Source: Nitrosomonas sp. JL21 (lineage in GTDB: Bacteria; Pseudomonadota; Gammaproteobacteria; Burkholderiales; Nitrosomonadaceae). Taken from it: 64,000 bases of DNA. A program made the position numbers and the translations under genes. The stretch is from positions 62,001 through 126,000 of the forward strand of contig NZ_QRCB01000009.1 of assembly GCF_009833095.1 (NCBI RefSeq), in the 5' to 3' direction. Positions 57,818-64,000 of this stretch are shown here, piece by piece. Each line of letters opens with the position of its first letter. Position 1 is the stretch's first letter. Under the pieces are notes generated by a model. The model ran no database searches. It was not told the DNA's origin and worked only from the letters and a program-made list of their open reading frames with translations.

Positions 57818-58234
57818 ATGCTGCCCAGAAAAAATTTATTGGTCATGACGATTGGAACGGCGCTAGTACTTGCTTTGAGCACAGCCTCGGCTTTTGCCGC
57901 GGATGCTCCCAAGGAAAATGGCCATCAACATCAAAACAAACAAAGCAGCGGACATGGGGATGGCAAATCCGATAACCATAGCGGCCATCAATGTGAACAC
58001 ATGATGTCATCGGTTGATCAAGACAAGGATGGCAAAATCAGCAAGGCAGAATTCATGAAACATCATGAAGCCTTATTCGATAAGAAAGACACCAACAAGG
58101 ATGGCTTTCTGGATGATACCGAGATGCACCAAATGATGATGAAGCATATGCATAAGCATAAACATGATCATCAGAAAGAGAAAAGCGGCGACCATAGCCA
58201 AGGCAGTCAAAGCGATACCGAGCACAAGCATTAG
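57818..58234 (+). CDS. Exported EF-hand protein, His-rich tail
   Basis: 138 residues. A signal peptide (about 1-27, ASAFA-A) leads to a His-rich spacer. A pair of EF-hands follows: DQDKDGKISKAE and DTNKDGFLDDTE (about 67-78 and 91-102), both with good ligand positions. The tail is very rich in His, Lys and Met (MMMKHMHKHKHDHQ) and could bind transition metals such as copper or nickel. Calcium and metal handling in the periplasm is inferred. AGGAG lies before the ATG. Short possible hairpin at 58277-58302 follows. Confidence 0.8.
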   Translation: MLPRKNLLVMTIGTALVLALSTASAFAADAPKENGHQHQNKQSSGHGDGKSDNHSGHQCEHMMSSVDQDKDGKISKAEFMKHHEALFDKKDTNKDGFLDDTEMHQMMMKHMHKHKHDHQKEKSGDHSQGSQSDTEHKH

Positions 58235-58276
58235 GACGCTCACTCCGAACCCAAGACCAATTTACAATGAGCTCTA

Positions 58277-58302
58277 GCGATCGCTTAAAAATGAGCGGTC
58301 GC
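58277..58302. terminator. Weak hairpin between convergent genes
   Basis: GCGATCGCT (58277-58285) can pair with AGCGGTCGC (58294-58302) with one G-U pair, loop of eight bases. No T run follows on either strand, so it may not be a true terminator. It separates the EF-hand gene from the M16 gene. Confidence 0.35.
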
Positions 58303-58315
58303 CAGAAAAGCTCAA

Positions 58316-59716
58316 TTAATGCCTTAATCCAACGGGAGCCTTGGGCGGCGTTTTTTGCTCGATGGATTGTGGATCAAGAACCGCCACCGTCAGTGTGTCG
58401 TCATTGAAATATTTCTTTGCAACATCGCGAATCTGCTCAGTAGTAACCGCTTTCAGTTTTTCCAGAATGATGTCTATATCGCGGTATGATAAGCCGATAC
58501 TTTCAATACGGCCAATCTGCATGGCCTGGGAAAATATCGAATCACGCTGATAGACATGGCCGGCAATCACTTGCGCCTTGACTCGCGCCAATTCCTCTTC
58601 GGTAACTCCATCCTTGATAATTTTTTCGATCTCGCCGCGCAAGGCCTTTTCCAGGTCTGCCACAGTCTTGCCTGCACTCGGCACCGCGCTGAGAAAGAAC
58701 ATACCCGGGCCACGTGACGTGGCTCCATATCCTGCACTGGCTGAATTAGCGATGTGATGTTCTCGCACCAATGATTTGTTCAACCTGGCAGAAGCATGGC
58801 CGTCCAGTATGCTCTCCAGCATTTCCAGCGCATATGGTTCCCAGTCGGTAGTTACATTCCGAATCGCCGGAACATGATAACCCATGATGAGATAGGGCAA
58901 TTCAGCAGGCGCCTTGACAATGATCCGCTTGGTACCCACCTGTGGCGGTTCGACCTGGGGCTTGCGGGCATCAAGCTGCGGCAAAGTCCGTTTTTCGATA
59001 GCGCCATAATATTTTTGCGCCAACTGAAACACATCGTCCGCTTTCACATCTCCGACCACCACCAGAACAGCGTTATTCGGCGCATACCAGCGATCGTACC
59101 AGTCTTGCGCATCGTCAACGCGCATATTCTCGAGATCATTCATCCAGCCAATGATCGGATTCTTGTAAGGATGTGCCTGGAAAGCGATCGACATCATTTT
59201 TTCATATACCAAGGCGCGCGCCTGATCATCGGTGCGCAGCCTACGCTCTTCCATGACGACTTTGATTTCCTTGTCAAACTCTTCCTTGGTCAGCACCAAA
59301 TTACGCATGCGATCCGATTCGAGCTCCATCGCCATCGGCAAATGCTGTTTATGCAGTTGCTGATAATAACCGGTGTAATCATAGCCGGTGAAGGCATTTT
59401 CACGACCGCCGGCGGCAGCGATCTTTTTTGAAAACTCACCGTTAGGGATTTTTTCAGTGCCTTTGAACATCATATGTTCCAGCACATGTGCAACACCGGT
59501 AACGCCATTGACTTCATCGATACTACCGACCCTGTACCAGATCTGCGAAACGACTACCGGCGAGCGATGATCCTCCTTCACGATCAGCTTGAGTCCATTG
59601 GTAAGTATATAAGCATGTGGATTGGCAAAGGCTGAACAGGAAACCAGCAAGCCGGATATCAATATCCATCTGATCAGTGAAAGAAAAATTGTACTAATGC
59701 GATAATCTGGTTTCAT
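58316..59716 (-). CDS. M16 family zinc peptidase (single subunit)
   Basis: About 466 residues. A signal peptide ends near SAFA-N (about 31). The zinc motif HVLEH (HxxEH, about 69-73) and downstream Glu of EVV-type block (IKVVMEERR) identify an active M16 peptidase. In many betaproteobacteria a second, inactive M16 gene and rsmD follow, forming a two-subunit enzyme; here the EF-hand gene lies there instead. The frame extends to 59791, but ATG 59716 gives the proper signal peptide and has GGG nearby. It is divergent from ftsY. Confidence 0.9.
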   Translation of the reverse strand: MKPDYRISTIFLSLIRWILISGLLVSCSAFANPHAYILTNGLKLIVKEDHRSPVVVSQIWYRVGSIDEVNGVTGVAHVLEHMMFKGTEKIPNGEFSKKIAAAGGRENAFTGYDYTGYYQQLHKQHLPMAMELESDRMRNLVLTKEEFDKEIKVVMEERRLRTDDQARALVYEKMMSIAFQAHPYKNPIIGWMNDLENMRVDDAQDWYDRWYAPNNAVLVVVGDVKADDVFQLAQKYYGAIEKRTLPQLDARKPQVEPPQVGTKRIIVKAPAELPYLIMGYHVPAIRNVTTDWEPYALEMLESILDGHASARLNKSLVREHHIANSASAGYGATSRGPGMFFLSAVPSAGKTVADLEKALRGEIEKIIKDGVTEEELARVKAQVIAGHVYQRDSIFSQAMQIGRIESIGLSYRDIDIILEKLKAVTTEQIRDVAKKYFNDDTLTVAVLDPQSIEQKTPPKAPVGLRH

Positions 59717-59939
59717 TTTTACTAACCCAAATACGAGTAAACAGAATAAAATTAAGCTTTGGAAGCCTAGAAATTTATTGCGCTCCGTCATGCTCCGTTG
59801 AAGCCAGTCTCAAAATACCCATTGATTTCTCGTAAAAAACTATGGGATTGAACCTGCTGCCGCTTGGCTTGACCATCGCGCTCTATCTTTTCAGAGCTTC
59901 CTGTGAGAATTTTCATGCATATTTGTAGAGCCTACCAGA

Positions 59940-60989
59940 ATGTTTAGCTTTTTTAAATCCAATAAAAATCCCATTGATCCCGCCACTGACAGCGCGGATA
60001 CCCCTCAACCAGAAGACATCACTCCAGAACCAGAATCCGATATCCAGGAAGACAAACCCATCAGCTTTGCCGCCAAGCTTAAAATGGGCCTTGCCCGCAC
60101 CCGGCAAAACTTGGGTAAGCAATTGTCAAGTCTATTCGGCGGCGGCAAAATTGATGAAGCATTATACGAAGAGTTGGAAACCATCCTGCTGACATCCGAT
60201 ATCGGCGTAACCGCGACTCATGAAATTCTTGAAAATCTACGCAGGCAAGTCAAGCGCGACGCGCTCACCGACTCTACTCAATTGAAACAGGCGTTGAAGG
60301 AAGCATTGATGACTATGCTTGAGCCGTTGGCTCAGCCTCTGGATACCGCCACTCATAAACCTTTCGTGATCATGATAACAGGCGTGAATGGTGTCGGAAA
60401 AACAACCTCTATCGGGAAGTTAGCAAAGTACTTTCAATCTCAAGGAAAATCGGTACTGCTCGCGGCTGGCGATACCTTCCGAGCAGCGGCCCGGGAACAA
60501 CTGATGGTGTGGGGTGAACGAAATAATGTCACGGTCATAGCACCGGATGGCGATCCGAATAAAAAAAGCGATCCCGCCGCAGTGATTTTTGATGCTGTCA
60601 ATTCCGCCAAAGCCCGTGGAATCGACATCGTACTTGCGGATACCGCCGGACGGCTCACGACTCAACTGCATTTGATGGAAGAAATCAAGAAAGTCAGACG
60701 GGTGATCACCAAGGCCATGCCGGATGCGCCGCATGAAGTGTTATTGGTGCTCGATGCCAACACGGGCCAAAATGCAATTGCTCAGGTGAAAGCTTTTGAT
60801 GCGGCATTGGATGTCACTGGTTTGATTTTGACCAAGCTGGACGGTACCGCTAAAGGAGGTGTAGTGGCCGCGATTGCCGGCCAATATCCACAAAATCCGC
60901 CGGCATTGCGTTTCATCGGCGTAGGAGAAGGTCTCGATGATTTGAGACCTTTCGATGCCAAAGAGTTTGTTGACGCAATGTTTGATTGA
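59940..60989 (+). CDS. ftsY: Signal recognition particle receptor FtsY
   Basis: 349 residues. A short acidic A-region (1 to about 40) is followed by the NG domain. GTPase motifs: GVNGVGKTTSIGKLA (about 149-163), DTAGRLTTQ and TKLDGTAKGG. It docks the SRP-ribosome complex to the Sec channel at the membrane. It begins the conserved run ftsY-ftsE-ftsX-rpoH. Confidence 0.96.
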   Translation: MFSFFKSNKNPIDPATDSADTPQPEDITPEPESDIQEDKPISFAAKLKMGLARTRQNLGKQLSSLFGGGKIDEALYEELETILLTSDIGVTATHEILENLRRQVKRDALTDSTQLKQALKEALMTMLEPLAQPLDTATHKPFVIMITGVNGVGKTTSIGKLAKYFQSQGKSVLLAAGDTFRAAAREQLMVWGERNNVTVIAPDGDPNKKSDPAAVIFDAVNSAKARGIDIVLADTAGRLTTQLHLMEEIKKVRRVITKAMPDAPHEVLLVLDANTGQNAIAQVKAFDAALDVTGLILTKLDGTAKGGVVAAIAGQYPQNPPALRFIGVGEGLDDLRPFDAKEFVDAMFD

Positions 60990-61007
60990 TCAACATACCG
61001 GGTCTAT

Positions 61008-61661
61008 ATGATCATTTTCAAGAATGTCTCGAAACGCTATGCGGATGGTTTCGTCGCGCTGAATAACATTGACTTGGCTGTTGAAGCAGGTGAAATGATA
61101 TTTTTGACAGGTCATTCAGGAGCCGGCAAAAGTACGCTGTTGAAGCTCATCGCCGCCATTGAGCGGCCGACTTCGGGCACGATCACGATCAGCGGCCAAA
61201 ATATCGCTCAGCTCAAGCTGAGCGCCATTCCTTTTCTGCGCCGCAAGATTGGATTCATTTTCCAGGATCACAAGCTGTTATTTGATCGCAATGTGTTTGA
61301 CAATGTATCGTTGCCACTGCAGATCAGCAATTTTGACAACAAGACAAGCGCCAGTCGTGTGCGCGCGGCGCTGGATAAAGTGGGTTTGCTAAAAAAGGAA
61401 AAGGCCATGCCCATCACATTATCAGGTGGAGAGCAGCAGCGATTATGCATCGCGCGCGCCATCGTGCATCGCCCCAATATTCTGATTGCGGACGAACCGA
61501 CAGGAAATTTGGATGTTGAATATGCGCGGGAAATCATGGCCTTGTTCAACTCTTTCAATCAAGTTGGGGTAACGATAATGATTTCAACTCATGATGGCTC
61601 TTTACTGGAAGATACTCAGCATCGAATTCTCGTGCTGAATCAAGGAAAATTAGCCGCATGA
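61008..61661 (+). CDS. ftsE: Cell division ATP-binding protein FtsE
   Basis: 217 residues. Walker A GHSGAGKST, signature LSGGEQQR, Walker B LIADEPTGNLD. FtsE pairs with FtsX to drive peptidoglycan hydrolases at the septum through EnvC or a similar partner. Its stop overlaps the ftsX start by four bases (ATGA). Confidence 0.96.
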   Translation: MIIFKNVSKRYADGFVALNNIDLAVEAGEMIFLTGHSGAGKSTLLKLIAAIERPTSGTITISGQNIAQLKLSAIPFLRRKIGFIFQDHKLLFDRNVFDNVSLPLQISNFDNKTSASRVRAALDKVGLLKKEKAMPITLSGGEQQRLCIARAIVHRPNILIADEPTGNLDVEYAREIMALFNSFNQVGVTIMISTHDGSLLEDTQHRILVLNQGKLAA

Positions 61662-62569
61662 TCCGCGCCTGGATAGCGCAGCATGCCTTTGTACTTCTGC
61701 TCACGCTGAAACGACTTATTTCTACCCCAATGACCAGTCTGCTGAGCATTATCGTGATGGGCATCGCCTTGAGCTTGCCGACCGGTGTTTATATCCTCAT
61801 GAAAAATATAGAATCAGCGACAGGACAAGCGATTAATTTGCCGCAGATGAGTCTGTTCCTGAAGCACAATCCGACGCCGCAAGACCTCTCAGGAATCCGA
61901 CAGCGGTTAGAAGAAGAGCCTCATATCATACGTTTTCAATTTGTTTCCAAGGAAGCTGCCCTTTTTCAGTTACAGCAGAACAATGGATTGCCAGAAATCA
62001 CGGCTCATCTATCCCAGAATCCGCTGCCAGATGCCTTTATTCTTCACACCCAGGCCAATTCGTCCGAATCATTGGAGCAATTACGCCAAGCCATGCAGGA
62101 ATGGCCAGAGGTTGAACAGGTGCAGTTTGATTCTGTCTGGATCGAACGGCTGAATGAATTGCTGAAGTTGGGACGATTCATAGTGCTGATGCTGGCAATT
62201 CTTCTAAGTTCTGCAATTATTGCCATTATGTTCAATACTATACGGCTGCAAATCCTTACTCAACAAGACGAAATCGAAATCTCTAAATTGATAGGCGCTA
62301 CAGATAGTTTCATCCGTCGACCGTTCCTTTATTTTGGTGCATTACAAGGCTTTGTCAGCGGAGTGGCGGCATGGATTTTTATTGCTTTTTTCATCGAAAG
62401 ATTAAACGAAGAACTCATAGGGCTCGCTCGCCTGTATCAGACTGACATCCATTTACAGTATTTATCTATTGACGATAGCTTAAGCTTGTTATTCTTTTCC
62501 GCTTGGTTGGGCTGGTTGGGCGCTCGATTGTCCGTCGCCAACCATTTATGGAAAATTGAACCTCGATGA
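61658..62569 (+). CDS. ftsX: Cell division protein FtsX
   Basis: 303 residues. Four membrane helices (near 22-45, 170-195, 220-245, 275-295) with a large periplasmic loop after the first, as in FtsX. LIGATDSFIRRPFLYFGALQG near 215-235 is the conserved permease core. It is the membrane part of the FtsEX complex. The rpoH operator region follows 40 bases after the stop. Confidence 0.95.
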   Translation: MIRAWIAQHAFVLLLTLKRLISTPMTSLLSIIVMGIALSLPTGVYILMKNIESATGQAINLPQMSLFLKHNPTPQDLSGIRQRLEEEPHIIRFQFVSKEAALFQLQQNNGLPEITAHLSQNPLPDAFILHTQANSSESLEQLRQAMQEWPEVEQVQFDSVWIERLNELLKLGRFIVLMLAILLSSAIIAIMFNTIRLQILTQQDEIEISKLIGATDSFIRRPFLYFGALQGFVSGVAAWIFIAFFIERLNEELIGLARLYQTDIHLQYLSIDDSLSLLFFSAWLGWLGARLSVANHLWKIEPR

Positions 62570-62606
62570 GAAACAACGATACCCCTCAGCGAAACTTTTC
62601 AAACGA

Positions 62607-62633
62607 CTGGCACTCTCACAATCGGAGTGCTAG
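62607..62633. promoter_or_regulatory. CIRCE-like HrcA operator over rpoH promoter
   Basis: CTGGCACTC (62607-62615), nine bases, GAGTGCTAG (62625-62633). The CIRCE consensus is TTAGCACTC-N9-GAGTGCTAA; seven of nine bases match in the left arm and eight of nine in the right, with the exact nine-base spacer. TAGAAT at 62631-62636 could be the -10 box, and CTGGCA at 62607-62612 the -35. HrcA bound here would block rpoH, joining the two heat-shock circuits. Confidence 0.8.
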
Positions 62634-62687
62634 AATTGGCAAAAGGTGGGAGTGAGTGTACATACATCTGATGAGGAGATTATTGCA

Positions 62688-63539
62688 ATGACGAATGCTT
62701 TAACCCTACCCTTGATGGGTGGAAGTTTGGAAAATTATATTCAGTCAATTAATTCTTTCCCCATTCTTACCCAAGAAGAAGAAAGGAGCTTGGCCCAGCG
62801 TTTATGGAATCATGGCGATATTGAAGCTGCACAACGTTTGATCTTGTCGCATTTACGATTTGTAGTTGCGATTGCACGCGGTTATAAAGGATATGGACTT
62901 CCGCAAGCCGACCTGATACAGGAAGGCAATATCGGCTTGATGAAAGCAGTCAAACGTTTTGATCCAGAACGAGGTGTGCGACTGGTGTCATTTGCTGTCC
63001 ATTGGATCAAGGCAGAGATCCATGAATTTATCATGCGTAATTGGCGATTGGTTAAAATTGCAACTACCAAGCAACAGCGCAAATTGTTCTTCAATTTACG
63101 CAGCATGAAACAGGGGTTAGACACGATGAATCCTCAAGAAGTAAGCGCAATGGCAACACAGCTCGGTGTGAAAACTGAAGAAGTCATCGAAATGGAGAAA
63201 CGTTTCAATGGATCGGATATTTCTTTGGAGCCTTCATCAGATGAAGACGATGAAGACACCTACAGCCCCATCAATTATCTTACTGATGGAGCCGAGCCCT
63301 CGCAAATCTTGGAAAAGGAGCAGATCACGGGGTTACGCGACCAAGGTCTACAGCAATCACTGGCAAGTCTCGATGATCGGAGCCGCCATATCATCGAATC
63401 ACGTTGGTTAAGAGAAAATGATACGGCGACTTTGCATGATTTAGCTGATGAATTAGGCGTATCGGCAGAGCGTGTTCGTCAGATTGAAGCAAAAGCATTA
63501 CAAAAAATGCGAAGCGTCATTACAGCTCACGCAGAATAA
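62688..63539 (+). CDS. rpoH: Heat-shock sigma factor RpoH (sigma-32)
   Basis: 283 residues. Region 2 has DLIQEGNIGLMKAVKRFDPERGVRLVSF. The RpoH box QRKLFFNLR follows, which marks the heat-shock sigma type. Region 4 ends with ELGVSAERVRQIEAKALQKMR. It directs transcription of chaperone and protease genes. The start at 62688 has GAGGAG at good spacing. A GTG frame at 62646 would begin next to the -10 box of the promoter. The CIRCE element is upstream. Confidence 0.96.
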   Translation: MTNALTLPLMGGSLENYIQSINSFPILTQEEERSLAQRLWNHGDIEAAQRLILSHLRFVVAIARGYKGYGLPQADLIQEGNIGLMKAVKRFDPERGVRLVSFAVHWIKAEIHEFIMRNWRLVKIATTKQQRKLFFNLRSMKQGLDTMNPQEVSAMATQLGVKTEEVIEMEKRFNGSDISLEPSSDEDDEDTYSPINYLTDGAEPSQILEKEQITGLRDQGLQQSLASLDDRSRHIIESRWLRENDTATLHDLADELGVSAERVRQIEAKALQKMRSVITAHAE

Positions 63540-63540
63540 C

Positions 63541-63567
63541 TCGAACTTGCGTTGCATCACAGTTCGA
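63541..63567 (+). terminator. Weak hairpin after rpoH
   Basis: TCGAACT (63541-63547) and AGTTCGA (63561-63567), 7-base stem with a 13-base loop, followed by an AT-rich stretch with AAAATTTTAGTTTT. It begins two bases after the rpoH stop and could end that transcript, but the loop is long. Confidence 0.4.
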
Positions 63568-63590
63568 AAGAACAAAATTTTAGTTTTAAC

Positions 63591-63683
63591 GGAGAGGTAC
63601 CGAAGCGGTCACAACGGCGCTGACTCGAAATCAGTTGGTCAGGGTAACTTGGCACATGAGTTCGAATCCCATCCTCTCCGCCA
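63591..63683 (+). tRNA. tRNA-Ser (anticodon CGA)
   Basis: 93 bases including an encoded CCA end (63681-63683). The 7-base acceptor stem pairs GGAGAGG (63591-63597) with CCTCTCC (63673-63679), discriminator G. The anticodon loop is CTCGAAA with anticodon CGA, reading the Ser codon UCG. The long variable arm expected for tRNA-Ser is present. T-loop TTCGAAT is normal. An integrase gene follows about 195 bases downstream, so its 3' end is probably the attachment site of an element. Confidence 0.95.
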
Positions 63684-63779
63684 TCTATACACCAAACGTT
63701 GCCTAGCAACACCAAAAAACCTCAATAAAATAAATAATCTTACAGTAATTTAGCCAACTATTGGCAACCCTGAGTAAAG

Positions 63780-63844
63780 CGGGTAACATACTTGAAAGGC
63801 GGGTAAATTTAAGGGCAAGGAATTACCCGTAGTTTCATTACCCG
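63780..63844. repeat. Four CGGGTAA sites before integrase
   Basis: CGGGTAA at 63780-63786 and 63800-63806; the inverse TTACCCG at 63823-63829 and 63838-63844. Two direct copies face two inverted ones, 20 and 15 bases apart within pairs. They lie between the tRNA-Ser end and the integrase start, where arm-type integrase sites or operators usually are. Confidence 0.7.
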
Positions 63845-63878
63845 TTTTATTGTTGTTTACCGGTATTCAGGGGGTTAC

Positions 63879-64000
63879 GTGAAACTCACCGATTCAATCA
63901 TTAAAGCTGCAAAGCCCAAGGATAAGCGCTACAACTTACCCGACGGTAAAGGACTGGCGCTATGGGTACAGCCTGACGGCCAGAAGTGCTGGCGCTTTCG
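63879..64000 (+). CDS. Tyrosine-type phage/island integrase, N-terminal fragment
   Basis: First 40 codons only, cut by the right edge. The beginning KLTDSIIKAAKPKDKRYNL followed by DGKGLALWVQPDGQKCWRF is the N-terminal Arm DNA-binding domain (DUF4102 type) of P4-like integrases. The GTG start has GGGGG five bases upstream. Such integrases insert elements at tRNA 3' ends, and tRNA-Ser is directly upstream, so an island should extend beyond the window. Confidence 0.9.
   Translation, partial: MKLTDSIIKAAKPKDKRYNLPDGKGLALWVQPDGQKCWRF

Noticed and set aside
62597-62630. Possible sigma-54 promoter (TGGCAC) before rpoH
   Set aside because: No TTGC box follows at five bases. The TGGCAC is part of the CIRCE arm.
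63472-63753. Plus-strand frame across the rpoH end and the tRNA
   Set aside because: It overlaps the tRNA-Ser gene and the rpoH coding end in another frame, so it cannot be a real gene.

Overview
The window reads as a chromosomal segment of a betaproteobacterium, most likely a Nitrosomonas-like ammonia oxidiser (family Nitrosomonadaceae). This is inferred from gene content and gene order: a P460-family cytochrome, tandem cyanophycin synthetases, ftsY-ftsE-ftsX-rpoH, an argJ-DUF815-Nudix/ThiE run beside yacG, and an M48 peptidase-phhB-rsgA operon divergent from orn. No ammonia or hydroxylamine oxidation genes lie in the window, so the genus is not proven. Nearly everything looks chromosomal and intact. 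Only the right edge (tRNA-Ser followed by an integrase) shows a mobile element.

Layout. 1-2.2 kb: fatty-acid cis/trans isomerase, cut by the left edge. 2.3-7 kb: a large DUF748/OmpA-like envelope protein, an FKBP prolyl isomerase and a DUF454 membrane protein. 7-8.6 kb: an Aer-like chemoreceptor. 8.8-16.3 kb: small conserved proteins, a spermidine-synthase-like protein, a short-chain dehydrogenase, a P460-family cytochrome, a coiled-coil membrane protein, a histone-deacetylase-like amidohydrolase and zapD. 16.5-20.9 kb: a two-gene chemotaxis operon, a soluble receptor with six PAS domains and an adaptor with three CheW domains. 21.3-22.9 kb: arfB and srkA.

22.9-30.9 kb holds the most system-like block: ABC exporter with zinc ribbon, DUF1854 protein, shortened CphA paralogue and full-length CphA, all on the minus strand, three of the genes joined in pairs by 4-base overlaps and ended by a strong terminator. 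It is a cyanophycin (Asp-Arg storage polymer) locus with no cyanophycinase nearby. 31.1-37.1 kb: ECF sigma factor with DUF3619 partner, yacG, a diguanylate cyclase, Nudix/ThiE fusion, DUF815 ATPase and argJ. 37.4-48 kb: D-Ala-D-Ala carboxypeptidase, TusA-like protein, pmbA/darP, a C92-type peptidase, thiolase, Hpt protein, Slt transglycosylase and glutamate dehydrogenase. 48-54.4 kb: a porin divergent from a Tat-exported intradiol dioxygenase, trxB, Smr protein, DksA-like protein, peroxiredoxin and an unrecognised 244-residue protein. 54.5-63.5 kb: rsgA, phhB, M48 peptidase, orn, an EF-hand protein, an M16 peptidase, then ftsY, ftsE, ftsX and rpoH. 63.6 kb to the end: tRNA-Ser(CGA) and the start of a tyrosine integrase.

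Readable regulation: flagellar-type sigma-28 promoters in front of both chemoreceptor units, a CIRCE (HrcA) operator over the rpoH promoter, a terminator closing the cyanophycin operon, and a cluster of four CGGGTAA sites (two direct, two inverted) between tRNA-Ser and the integrase. The points most worth a second look are the cyanophycin-linked transporter, the six-PAS/triple-CheW pair, the P460-family protein with Met where the crosslinking Lys should be, and the island beginning at the right edge.
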